From Gonapodya prolifera JEL478 (taxonomy: Eukaryota > Monoblepharomycota > Monoblepharidomycetes > Monoblepharidales > Gonapodyaceae), in the NCBI GenBank assembly GCA_001574975.1, contig KQ965744.1:270311-334310 (forward strand): a stretch of DNA of 64,000 bases, in the 5' to 3' direction. Position 1 is the stretch's first letter, and each line of letters begins with the position of its first letter. Below, one piece after another: positions 52,397 to 64,000 of this stretch. Both the position numbers and the translations under genes were made by a program. The notes under the pieces are model-generated. The model ran no database searches and was not told the origin of the DNA. It saw only the letters and a program-made list of their open reading frames with translations.

Positions 52397-54963
52397 ATGG
52401 CGTCTGCGCAACCAGCGGCAGGCGGTCTTCAACCGTACGCACAGTATCCGCAAACCGGATCATGGTAAGATGTAGGTTCCATCGATAGTCGCCACAGGGT
52501 CTGATCCGTTCCACCCACATTACAGGCAGTATCCGGCCCAGTACTACAGCGCAAACGGCTTTCAATACTACGCTGCCGGAGCAACTTCATCTGCGGCCGT
52601 CGAGCCACTTGCCCCTCCTGGAGTAACACCTTCTGCCTCACAACAGACTGCCCCTACCACGACACCGGCCTGGACCAGCGAACAAAGCTATGCTTACTAC
52701 TTATGGTATAACCAGCAAGCTGCATCGTAAGTTCTCTGATGTGAACATGATTTGTTTTCGTCCCTCACTTCCCCCCTTTAACTGTGTTTTAATGCGACGG
52801 CTAACATCTTACAGCGGACAAAGTCAACAATATGCCGCGAATCCTACCGCGCTTCCTGGGACGCAAATGCCCTCCGTTGTAACCTCGACGGCGTCTCCAT
52901 GGCACAGACCCGTTGCAAGCGGTACAACAGTGACCTCGCTTCCAACATCGGGTTCCTACAACAGGCTCACATTCGAAGCCGGCCCCAGTATGTGTTTTTT
53001 ATACGATTTTTGATTTGGTCTTTCCCCTGAAATCGGAGATTCTCCAGAACCAGCGTATACTGCGGTGGCATCCCGGCAACAAACATCCGTCAGCTCGCAG
53101 CAAGCATCACCTCTTTCATCCTCTACAGGTGCAAAAATAACACTCAAGGAAACTAACGCTCCCTCTTCGACAGGTGATTCCAAGACAAAGCAAGGCCAAG
53201 GTTGGCCCGATTCTCTCAAGTGGGTGGAATTGCCGTGAAATTTATGATTTTATACCAGACTAATCAATCGCCATATCGCAGGCGATATGTTCAACGTGTT
53301 TTTGAAAATTGTACGACTGCTACAAGAGCGGCCGCAGAAAAGTGGTTAGGGGAAGTCGTAGGTACCGCCGCGAGCACCAACACTTTGTGGACGACGGATT
53401 GGGACAAGAAAGATTTGCCTCCGTGAGTATAATTCGTCTCTTCAAAATCTTATTTGTACTAATGAGATCCTCACCACCAGCATGTGTGCACCTCAGCCTG
53501 CACCGGAGAAAAAGGACATCAAGTTCGGTATTACAAAGGCAGCGTCAAAATTGAGCGCCGCGAAAGTTCGACTTGATGGAGCGGAGGCAAATTCTTCAGT
53601 GCCCTCTACCACGTCATCCCCAAAGGTGAACAGCAAACGGAAGAGACCTTCGGATGAGGCTCCAACTAATGCGGGCAGCGCAGCAGCAGAAAGATCGTGG
53701 GATGGCTTTAACAGTGACGAAGAACAACGAAAACGGGAAAACCGGGCACAACGGTTCGCAGACTCCAATCAATCAAACATGGAGGAACATCAACCCCTCT
53801 TTCAAGCAATAAAAAAGAGCAAGAGCTCTTCCGTCGCACGGCAAAGTATCGCAGCAGCTTTAGATGCAGGAGCGCCTGAAGATTCCAATTCCGACTCCGC
53901 TGTTATCGATTGGGATAAGTACACTATAGTTGGCACTTCAGAAAGGCTCGAGAAGCCCTACTTGAGGCTTACTTCGGTGAGAGGCAGTTTGTGTCAATGA
54001 AAGGGTTATAATAATAATGATTCGTAAATTTTTAGGCGCCTGATCCTGCGACTGTTCGCCCACTGCGGATTCTCGAACAGTCACTCCAACGCCTGAAAGC
54101 TAAATGGAAACAGGACCACGACTATACTTACATTTGCGATCAATTTAAAAGTATCCGCCAAGATCTCACCGTCCAAAGACTGAAGAATCCGTTTACGGTC
54201 CAAGTTTATGAGAGTCATGCTCGCATCGCACTCGAGAAAGTGAGGCATCAATGTAACTTGTCACCTCGCTTTCTTTCTCACGTTTGGATGATTTTAGGGC
54301 GATTTGGGAGAATTCAACCAATGCCAGACTCAACTGAAACATTTGTATCGAGAAGTTGGTACAGGACACATTAATGAGTTCATCGCGTACCGTTTACTCT
54401 ACCAGTTACACACCCGAAATCGCCGCGGTGAGTGGGGACGTTTGTGGGAAGTCTCCATATTTCGTTAACATTGCTTCATATTAGACATCAACACGCTACT
54501 ACGAGAACTTACTCCCCAGCAAAAGGCTGATCCGCACATTAAACATGCCCTCGCCGTCAGGAAAGCAGTTGCGGAAGGAGACTATCACACGCTCTTCGTC
54601 CTTTACCACGAAACCCCGCAGAATCTGAGCTCCCACCTGATGGATCATTTTGTCATGCGCGAACGCCTTCGTGCACTCAGAGTTATGTGTTCCGCGTACA
54701 AAGCAACTGGCTTTTCTGTGCAATTCGCGGCAGAGGAGCTTGGGTATCGAGACTCGGATACTTCTGACATCGACAAAGAGGGAATCTTGTTTTTACTTTC
54801 GGAACTCAAAGTTCCCGTCAAGACCTTGCCCCCTGTTGATGATTCGATGGACCTTGACTCGGATTTGCAAAGACGACAAGTGGATGCGAAGGGCGCCCTT
54901 GCGATACTAACTGCGCGCCTTAATGAGATGACCAAGAAAATCGACATCCGTGGTCAAATCTAG
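52397..54963 (+). CDS. Thp3 / LENG8-like SAC3-GANP domain protein
   Basis: Nine exons (52397-52464, 52526-52726, 52815-52987, 53048-53219, 53282-53422, 53481-53976, 54036-54239, 54298-54427, 54485-54963) join in phase to 687 residues. An N-terminal Gln/Tyr/Pro/Ala-rich region ([20 protein letters not shown]) leads into [20 protein letters not shown], a nuclear-signal-like KRKRPSDE, then the conserved block [80 protein letters not shown] and [16 protein letters not shown], ending in the PCI/winged-helix part. This is the SAC3/GANP fold of Thp3 (with Csn12 in yeast) and LENG8, which couple transcription elongation to splicing and mRNA export. Confidence 0.92.
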
Positions 54964-55187
54964 ATTACGGCGAACGAGACCATCTGGGGTGTAAGTATAT
55001 GCTGATTGTCCGAGCTTCTCAAGCGGACTTTGTATGGTGTCACTTGCCACTTTGTTTTGAATGTGATGGAGTTAAAATGTGATTCTTCTTTTAAGTTAGA
55101 GCCTAAAAGACAAAATAATACATATGCATTTCATGAATGGGCTCGTCACGGCTTCCTGGATGTGAGGTTCTGCTTTTGTTCTGCCGT

Positions 55188-56329
55188 ATGCTCCATCGCG
55201 CTCCGATCGGACGCAGAGGTTTCATTTCAGGAGCGTTTGGCGCCGAAAGAGGAGCGCAGAGCGTCGCGAACCGCAATTTGTGCTCGTCCTATTTGCTCCG
55301 ATCGGATCGGTTCACTTGCAAAACACCATCCCCCCATCACGTCGCAATCGCATTCCCCGCACGTCGCAAATTCATCTCTCAAATGAGTGTGGAAATCAAC
55401 ACTGCGTGAGCTTCAGTTCGTTTCCCTCACTGGAGCGCGAAGGACATGCCATTGATTCCCTAAACCTGCTTCTTTTCTTTTCTTGCGTTCTCCTTTTCTT
55501 GCATTTTTAATTGAATATTCGTATGTTGTATTGATCCTCTAGTACTCCGGCTTCACGTCGATTCAAAGTTTACACGCGCACTGGTGATAAAGGTTCTTCC
55601 TCACTGTACACTGGGGAGCGTCGCCCGAAGGACGATGCTATTTTTGAAGCACTCGGTACCGTTGATGAGATAAGCTCTTCACTCGGTCTAGCCATGGAGT
55701 ATTGTGAAGAGACGAGCAACGGACTAACTTCAAAACTTGAGCGTGTGAGTTATTGTTTGGTTCAGCGCTATATACTCACTCGAAAGAGATTCGTCGAATA
55801 GATTCAGTGTCTCCTGCAAGATGTCAATTCAAATATTGCGACCCCACGTAAATCAGACAAAACAACTTCGGACCGACTCGCGAAAACTACTTTCGATCCA
55901 GACGGACTTCTTGTCGTCGAGCTAGAACAGTGGATTGACCAACTGGATTCATCGCTTCCACCATTGAAGAACTTTATTCTACCAGTGAGTTTATAAAGAG
56001 CAAAGTCAAGTTGACTCTTTCGGAACTCAACAACGAACTTCCTACTAGTCTGGAGGTAAAGCGGCAGGGGTCCTTCACATCGCACGAACCATTGCTCGGA
56101 GGGCGGAACGAAGAGTTGTCCCACTTGTGGAGGAAGAAATGGCGGACAGAAGTACCCAGAAATATCTTAACAGGTCGGTGATCAGCGGTGGTATCGCAGT
56201 CACGGGAATTTGGCGCTCACATTTGACGTTTACAGATTGAGTGACTTTCTGTTTATCGCTGCCCGGTTTGCCGCGCATCATGAAGGGAAGCCAGAAAAAA
56301 TTTATCGCAAAATTGAGAAACCCGAATAA
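55188..56329 (+). CDS. Cob(I)alamin adenosyltransferase (PduO-type, MMAB)
   Basis: Five exons (55188-55405, 55543-55744, 55802-55984, 56049-56173, 56236-56329) encode 273 residues. The ATP-binding start [20 protein letters not shown], the [19 protein letters not shown] helix, [30 protein letters not shown] and [19 protein letters not shown] are the PduO/MMAB signatures, with the B12-site Arg/Glu pattern kept. The enzyme makes adenosylcobalamin for methylmalonyl-CoA mutase. The ATG at 55188 adds 65 residues before MSVEINTA (55383); this leader starts [20 protein letters not shown], is Arg-rich and fits a mitochondrial presequence. The same frame runs open further up to 55137. No mutase or B12 transporter is in the window. 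Confidence 0.92.
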
Positions 56330-56605
56330 ATGAATCTCACGCAAATAGAGCGCTACCTCCACCCAAGCTGTCACCATCGTGCCAAATATTTTGTCCGCAA
56401 CCAAACTCGAGAAGATCATACTCGGTCGTTTCTCAGAGCAGGACTAAAGCAATACACCCCCCACTATTTTTTCGTGAACCGATCCACCTCAGTTCCATCT
56501 TGGAATTCGCACGTTGCAGCGCGTGTTGTGTCTCCTTGGTGTCGGGGACTCTTCCTTGCTCGCTGAGGACCCTTGTTTCCGTAGATATCGCTTGAACTTA
56601 ATCGG

Positions 56606-59600
56606 ATGGAGGTTCCAATTAACCAGCAAGGAGGGATATCTGGCCCAGGCGTTGTGGGGAGTGAAAAAGTGCCGTCCAGTCTGGAAACCCCGTCCACGGC
56701 GAGCGATACGGTGACGGTTTTTGATCCACATGGTGACACTGAAGCCCAATCGCAGAGTGAGGCTACCGCTTCTCGTCTGGACTCCGAGAGCCATTCAAAT
56801 GGCGTTCCAACTGTCGGGGAATCAGACGAAACACCAATGGACGTGGAAGATTCGACTGCGCTAGAAACGGGTACCACAACCAACGCCGAATCTGCCTTCA
56901 CAAGTTCCTCCCCTGGTGTCGTTGCTCCGTCCCAAACAATCCCTCCAACACCCGATTCTTCCGGAGCACAACAGTTCTATGACCAGGCTGCATATGCGCA
57001 AGCTCTAGCAGCCTATGGTGCATCAATGGCGACCGCCCCAGATGGGTCCCACGTGGCTTATCCCTACCCATATCCATATCCCTATCCCGGACATTATTAT
57101 GGCATGCCGAGCGCATTTCCACAACAGGTTTCTCAAACGCAACTTTCCCCAGCATCTTCGAGTGCTGCCCCTTCGTCCGGAGCTCAAGCCCCATCATTGA
57201 ACGTGTCACCATTTGGTGCTCAGCTTGCCGCACCAAAGGAAGAGCCCAAGTTTCCAGATTCCTTGAACCAAAGAGGTTCTGCAAGCTCCCTGGCTTCGTC
57301 TAATACGACACCTCCCCCTGTCAATTCCTCGTGGCAGCAGATTCCTGTTTCAGATTCCACAGAACAGTCACAACGACGCACTGGCCCGAAGTTGGACAAA
57401 TATCAGCGGCTCGAACAGCGCATCGAAGCGGACCCGTGGGACTCAGACGCGTGGACTGCACTTTTGGCAGAAGCAAATCAACGTGGTGACCCTCAAGTGA
57501 CGCGTGACGTGTTCGAGCGATTTTTAAAGCAGTTCCCAACCTCGGTGAGTCTCAGACGTCGAGTGCACGTGTCTCTGTGGCTCTTCTATTGGATCTTGTC
57601 GTTGGTTTTGCTGAGTTCGCGCTGTGACATCATTGCCAACTTCTCGATGTGGTTTCTTGTGAATCTATTTTTGCCCGCGCAATCATTTCCTCGTTATTTT
57701 TCGATCCAAAATAACCCCCTTGATTCTCGTGATTGACCTGATTCTCCCGTTGCACACGAAGGCACGCCATTGGGTTTCCTACGCAGACTTTGAAATGCGG
57801 CACAAGGAGAACGCTAAACTTGAGCAAATTTTCACTCGTTGTTTGCGCAGTGTACCAGATGTGGATCTTTGCAAATTCTACCTCAACTACATTCGCCGCC
57901 GATTCTCAGGAGGTGAAGGCGAAAAGCGTATCGAAGCTCGTAATACAATATCGAAGGCCTATGAGTTTGTGGTCGGGAACATCGGAGTGGACAAAGATTC
58001 TGGAACGATATGGAGTGACTACCTTTACTTCATCAAATCGGGAGAAGTGAGTTCGTTACTTCCCCCCTCCTAAACATTTCTGCGACCTTGAATTATGGCA
58101 TTCAAACATACGTCTCTTTGCTGAAATAGACCACAAATGCCTTTGAAGAAGGCCAAAAAATTGACCTTTATCGCCGTACATTTCACCGCGCGGTTGCAAC
58201 GCCACTCTCCAACATTGAACAGCTGTGGAAAGACTACGACAACTGGGAGAACCAGCTCAATAAATTGACGGTATGAGTTATGTGATAAGTTCGCCTAAGT
58301 TACCACCCATAACTCGTTTGTTTATTAGGCCAAGAAATTTGTCAGTGATAAATCTCCGACATACATGAATGCCCGAACTGCTCTTAAAGAACTCCGTACA
58401 CTCATGGAACCAATCGAGAAGATTCAGAAACTTTGGTTTCCGAAACCCCCTCAATGGAGTGAGAAAGAGCTTCAAATGGTATATTTGATGATGCATTGAA
58501 AATCAACCACAAGACTCATCGATGCTTACAAATTCGTATATCTTCGTTCAGGTCGATGCCTGGCGAAAGTACATTGCGTGGGAGCGCACTGATCCAATAA
58601 AACTCGGAGACAAGATGACTGTTGCTTCCCGGGTTATTTACGCTTACAAGCGTTGTCTGCTCATGTTGCGAAATTATCCTCAAATCTGGATGGAAGCAGC
58701 GTCCTACATGGCAGAGGTCGGAAAAGCTGAAGAAGGCTATAATTTGCTTAAGACAGGGGCGGAAGCTATGCCCACGTGGTTCGTAAAACCAGTTGATTGC
58801 GCCAAGATCATGCAATAATTGCATTTGTTCCAAGTATCTCACTACACTTGCATCTTGCCGAAAACTATGAAACCCAAGGAAAAGTGCAACCAGCAAGGCA
58901 AATCTACGAGAACCTGATTACAAATTTAGAGACTCAGTTAACCACAATCAATGGTCGTGCAGATGCAGAGAGAGCTCGTGTAGCACTGGACCAGCAAGGT
59001 GATGATGATGACAAGATGCAGCTCGATGGAGAGGAACGAGAGAAACGGAGAGTACGAGAGAAGGAGCTCACTGATAAAATTGAAGAGCGACGAATGAAAG
59101 AAACCGAAGTGGCGAAGAGATCACTGAGTTTAACTTGGGTGTTCTACATGCGATTTGGAAGGAGGACTGAGGTGAGAGACACTCTCGTTGTGATGTTCGT
59201 GTGCTGCTCACCCTCTGATTGTTAGAATGTCAAAGGTGCTAGAGCAATATTTGGGCGCGCTCGTAAAAGTCCACACTGTACATATCATGTGTTCGTCGCA
59301 TCAGGTGAGCAAAAGTACTCATGCTGACATTTTGATTTCCCTGAAAACCAAAGTTACTATCAGCGTTGATGGAGCACTACTTGAGTAAAGATGCAATTGT
59401 TGCTGGAAAAATTTTTGAACTTGGTCTCAAAGTTGTTTCGGGTTCTGACGGTCTGCAGAACGGATTTAGTTCTGATGGCGATTCTGGGGATGGCGCCGTG
59501 CAGTTCAGTCTCCAGTACCTGAGCTATCTCATATCGCAAAACGACGAAAACTCGGAAAATAGTGAGCAATCGTGGTCATACAGAAGTGTCGAACACCAAG

Positions 59601-60994
59601 TATTGTTTTACGCATTGTCAGATACCAGAGCTCTCTTTGAACGTGCCATTGCAACGATTCCTCCGTCGAAAGCACGTCCAGTTTGGGAGAAGTTTGTTAC
59701 CTTCGAAAGCGAGTACGGAGACCTCGGAAATCTCGCAAAAATTGAGAAGCGAAGACAGGAAGTTTATCCAGATGGTTTGTTGATCCACGTGCTTTTGAAT
59801 ACAAAATTACATTAACCTTTTCTACAGATGCGTATACGCTCGAAGGGGCATCCCATCTCGCGCAAAAGTACGGCTATCTCGATTTGGACGTCGTGGGGAA
59901 TGTGGAATTTGGTCTTGCGGGTAGGCAAACATTTGCATTGGCATAGGGATAGTGTTATATTCACATGTTTGACAGCTTACCAAGGTTATCTGTCCAAGCA
60001 GTCTGCGCCGTCTAAAGGGAACGTTGTCTCATCCATTCCCCGTAAAACCCCAAGGGAATTCCATGAGACTCGGAATCGTCGAGGTCCTGTAGGGGGTACA
60101 GACAAATTTCCGCGTCCTGATTTCAGCAGGTGGACTCCGCACAAACCGCTTGGCGATGTCAAACCACTTGGAGATATCAAACCCCTCGAGGGACGAACAC
60201 CACATCCTGATTTTAACGAAAGGGAAAGGCGCAACAACGCACCACCCTCACTACCGCCAAAGCCACTCCTTCCGTCGCCATCTGTCCCACCTTCTGCACC
60301 CCCAGCGCCGGCCCCGATACCGCTTCCTGGTGGAGGTGGAATGATTCCGGAGCCAATCGCAATTCTAATGCACCGACTTCCCAAGACCTATACAGGTTAG
60401 TTAACGCAATGCCGGGAATAATTTTCAAGCTCTTCTCATCTGAAATGTATTGCTAGGACCCGTTCTTCCTGCAGACGCGATTCTAGATTTGATTCGGACC
60501 CATCCCCAAATACCTTATCCTGTGGGTTCCGTGCCCCGTCCACAAAACACGAATATGCTCGCGGGGCTTCAGACATCGGGTTTGGGGAGCTCGGGACCGT
60601 TTCAGAACTTGGTTTCACCGTTGGGGATTGGTCTTCTCCAGCAGCCCAATCTTCTCACAAGTCTCTCCGGCATCCAGATGGGTCTAGGACAACTTACAAA
60701 CCAACAGGGTGGACGTCCATCTTCCGATCGGCGAGAAAGGTCGCGTGAAAGGCGGAGATCCAGAAGTCGAAGCAGGAGCCGGAGTTGGGACAGACGACGG
60801 AGTCGTAGTCGAGAAAGAGACCGCCCAGTCAGGTGAGCGACGACCGTTTATGGTCAACTTGTGAAACCTAACGCACGTGCTCTTAGCGCTGGTCGGGGTG
60901 CTAAGGTTGGCCGGGGCGGCGGCCCACCACAAGGTGTGAAACGTCTGCGGGAAAGTTATGAGGAAGATCGATATCGTCCAAGATATCGAGATTG
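56606..60994 (+). CDS. RNA14: mRNA 3'-end processing factor Rna14 / CstF-77
   Basis: Multi-exon gene. Exon 1 (56606-57544) encodes a disordered Ser/Thr/Pro leader with repeated Tyr-Pro ([16 protein letters not shown]), then the first HAT repeats ([33 protein letters not shown]). Later exons give HAT blocks in Rna14 order: [124 protein letters not shown] and [21 protein letters not shown]. The end carries the monkeytail-like [20 protein letters not shown] region that binds Rna15/CstF64, then Arg-Ser repeats ([17 protein letters not shown]) and RYRPRYRD before TGA at 60992. Acts in cleavage and polyadenylation in the nucleus. An RS tail is not usual in yeast Rna14. Confidence 0.93.
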
Positions 60995-61249
60995 ACGAGG
61001 ATATTGACAAAGAAGATTTGAATTTTGCAAAAAAATACTGTCAAAAATGATGGAGCGACCTCAACCGCCCCGCGAAAGCCCCCCCTTTCTTATACATGTT
61101 CAACAGCTTTTCAACCATCTACCCACATTAGCCTTCTCGCCAGTAACAGAGAGCTTCAGCTCTCTTTTAGATTTTCGTTCCTGTGAGGAGTTTCCGCGAG
61201 TAATTCAGTCAGTGGTCTTCTCACCCCGGACTCGTTGTTCGTGAAGATT

Positions 61250-64000
61250 ATGGCGAACTCAAACAAAATATCCGCGGAGAACGAAGGAGATGCTGATATG
61301 GAGCTTGAAACTTCGTCGCCATCCCTCGATTCCTCCATCTCACTTTCGACTGATGGAACAACTGCACCACGCATCCCGGCCCCTCCGCTCGAGCTCTCAT
61401 CACGAGTTACAGAATTAAGTCGCCTGGAAGGCAAAATTGCGGCGTCCTCCCGGAAGATTCGCTCAAGACAGACCCAAATTAAAACTCTGGAGAGAATGCT
61501 CATCGCGGAAAAAGCCAAGCTTCAGACAGAGAAAGCGGCACATCAGACTCTCGTGAAGCAGCTCGAAGCTAGGAAGCTAGTGAAAACGGAGGATGACAGT
61601 ATAGTGCCACTTTTGGAACTGTCACTAGGTGAACCTCGTGCCTCAAAATCTGCTCCAATCCCCGTGGATCGAGCACCACCACAACCTGCTCCAACCAGTG
61701 TGCGGACGACGAACTTGGCCAATGCAACAGCAACTAGCTCATGCGCTTCTTCCGGTACTTCTGCACCAAGTCCTCCCACCACAATGCAAGATGAACTTGA
61801 AGAAGGCGAGCTCCCTGATGCGGATATGAACTCTAGTGGCCCTACTAGTCGTGAAAGTGAGACTGTCATTGTTCCGACTGTAATTATCCCACGTACAGGA
61901 ACGGAGACTGAGCCGTGGCAACATCGGGATGGTTCAGTCATTCGTTCGACAACCCGGACAGAAACCAATCCAATCGAAGTCCACACCAATGTCTTTGACA
62001 AAGGCGCTCTCAAGCTTGTTTCCAAGACTTCATCTCCCTCTCCTGGGGTTAAAAGTCTTTCGGATCGTGATAAACGAGCAGCTGAAGAACGTGAGCGTAA
62101 TCTAAAGGCTGCTGAGGAACGCGAGCGAATGCGAAGGGAACGCGAGGAACGAGAACGGAGGGATCGTGAAGAACGGGATCGCAGGGAGAAGGTGGAGCGA
62201 GATCGGAAGGATCAAGACGAAAGGGAACGCCGCGAGAGGGACGAAAGAAATAGAAGGGAGCGTAGTCGTGAGGACAGGTCGGGGCCATCTACCACCGGAA
62301 GAGCCCCAGTCCCCCGCTCAGGGGAATCGAACCCAAGGACAGCCCACGATCAAACTTCTAATAAGGCAAATGGACACGGATCACAGACATTACGAGATGC
62401 CACGAAAGGCGTCCAAGCTGGACCCATCAATAACCCGCTGAAGAAGTTAAGGCTGGATGAAGCACGTAACGGACCCACAACAACGCCAGTATTGCCAACT
62501 CAACGAATTGTGCACACCGACGACAAAGTTCCTACCACCACCCCAACAGTGCCTTCAGCACCAGCAACACAAACCGATATTCTACGCAAGCTGCTTCTAC
62601 AAAAACAAGCCAATCTCTCACAAACTGAGCACGTGTCGGGAAAGCGGAAACGTGAGGACGACTCTCCCGCGCCCTCTGTTCGAAGCGCACATCCACCACC
62701 TGGCGTTTCCACCGAGTACACCCCATCTACAGGGGGTCCCATTAGTATTGACGGTGGGGGATTCCGGAGATCCCCTCCACAGGTGAGCGATGGCTCGTGA
62801 TGTTTGTTGTATACAATAGGTCAACCTGTGAGACACGAGAAGCCCGAAAGCACAACCACAGTGCCACTAGATGACCTCGCCAAGCTTCGAGAGCGTGCCT
62901 TGGCTACTCAACGTCTTCACCAGCAACAGGCAATCACATCGCAAAGCCTTCAAGTGAACAGCACTCCGCCTGCGCCCTCAAATCGTTCCTCTACCTTGGC
63001 AACTTCGGATCATTCAGCAAACACAGTGCCACCAAGTGCTCTTAACTTTGCAGGACGTGAAGAAGAGCCTCAAGAGCAACCTTCCGAAACTCAAGCAAAG
63101 GCATCATTACCTGTGCCGTCGTCGCTAACCACCAACGCTGTTCCTTCATCAGTGACTGAAACGAACTCTGGTATAGTGGTGCCCTCCTTGTCTGTTCCTT
63201 CCTCAAGTAGCTCCGTCCAGTTGACGGGAAGCGGTGGCGATAGCACTGAAACAACCAAAACTGCAAGTGGAACCAAAGTCAGCTCAAGTGCCCGCTCCTC
63301 AAGGTTATGGGATGGAGAATTGGCATTCGATGGGTTGGTTACGACCGTGCAAGTGAATCTGTTGGCAACGAAAGGCCGAACACTCACGGATGCTGAGGAA
63401 GGATGGTAAGTGCCATAACTCCCTTTAACGCTTTGTCGACGATTTTGGAATTCTGTTATGTATGCCACTTAGTAACGTGTCGGTCTGGCCTCGGCAAATG
63501 AGGATATCGAATGACTCGAGCATCCCAATCTCCGAATTGCAGAAGATTGCGCAGGAACGACACCTTCCCCTCATTGAGATAGTTGAGGGTACAGTCACTG
63601 TCGGAGAGGAGCCCAATGACGTTTTCCGGAAGATGGTGAACATTATTGGCTTGAAAAAGGTGCGTGGTTCCGGCGAAGCACATTATTTTCGCACATGTTC
63701 CATTCCCCATTTCTCCAGACGGCAGCTATCCGGTTTTCACCAACCTCTGCAAGTGACACTGAAGGCCGGAGAGGACTCATTCTGCTCGTACAGCAAAATA
63801 GGCTCTTTGGAACGGTGTTCGTCACGCATCCACTCCCTACCCTTATCAGTTCAGTGGAGGGAGCCGCTATAGTTATACAGCGCCCAGAGTCTACATCTTC
63901 GGGTGTCTCGTCTGATGCACGTATTGTACCGGCTGGTAGCCTTCGAAGCATGACTGGAGAGGAGGTTACACCGCTACCGGCCCAGTCAGTCCCAGACAGC
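61250..64000 (+). CDS. SPOC-domain-like nuclear protein, 5' part (3' end outside window)
   Basis: Exon 1 (61250-62782, 511 codons) encodes an acidic N terminus, a coiled coil (ELSRLEGKIAASSRKIRSRQ), the motif DELEEGELPDADMNSS, a long Arg/Glu helix (about 62060-62270, e.g. REREERERRDREERDRREK) and Thr/Pro-rich linkers with KRKR. Later exons (from about 62830 to 63407, then 63476 to 63660 and 63720 onward) carry SSRLWDGELAFDGLVTTVQV NLLATKG, NVSVWPRQMRISNDSSIPIS and NRLFGTVFVTHPLPTLISSV, which look like the strands of a SPOC domain (W-x-G-x-L start, L-F/G-V late strand). SPOC readers bind phosphorylated RNA polymerase II tails or corepressors; the family here is inferred, not certain. The intron 1 acceptor is ambiguous. 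The window ends within the gene. Confidence 0.6.

Overview
This is a nuclear contig from an intron-rich fungus. Nearly every gene is split by short introns of about 45-110 nt with GT...AG ends, and exon phases join cleanly when read by eye. The gene set points to an early-diverging, probably zoosporic (chytrid-like) fungus. It has SMG1, translin, a cobalamin adenosyltransferase (B12 use), a B-box-protein-like gene and a shieldin-2-like gene, most of which are missing from the familiar yeasts, next to general fungal genes (Cdc3-type septin, Rna14, Thp3, EH/Irs4 protein). The lineage is inference; no rRNA or other marker lies in the window.

Layout. 1-12.2 kb: end of a glycosyltransferase, then translin, Cdc3-type septin, Rad6, an OB-fold/zinc-ribbon protein resembling SHLD2, proteasome beta4, a tail-anchored CBS-PB1 protein and a gene with an FDEE...EALEDWR motif. 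12.3-23.9 kb: one very large minus-strand gene, SMG1 kinase. 24.3-27.7 kb: glycyl-tRNA synthetase with an in-frame mitochondrial-type leader. 27.8-43.8 kb: a mostly GC-rich block with longer introns, holding a tandem DsbA-fold protein, mitochondrial ribosomal protein uS4m, an EH protein, a secreted Lys/Asp-rich protein, an NTF2-like protein and APC subunit CDC16. 43.8-46.8 kb: a second, gap-interrupted copy of the Lys/Asp-rich gene. 46.8-64 kb: membrane-anchored GH1 glycosidase, Nudix hydrolase, Thp3/LENG8, MMAB, Rna14/CstF77 and a SPOC-domain gene cut by the window end.

Most genes are unrelated housekeeping genes, with no operon-like logic. Themes do recur: mRNA 3'-end formation and surveillance (SMG1, Rna14, Thp3, SPOC), DNA damage (Rad6, SHLD2-like) and mitochondrial function (uS4m, MMAB, GRS1 long form). 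The most notable structural signals are: (i) a near-identical tract inside an otherwise about 70-75% identical duplication around the Lys/Asp-rich genes, with an assembly gap inside it; (ii) a repeat shared in sense orientation by the first introns of two neighbouring genes, introner-like; (iii) a stray copy of a CDC16 exon upstream of CDC16; (iv) the SHLD2-like gene. Exon coordinates were worked out by hand from splice signals and family similarity; no search was run.
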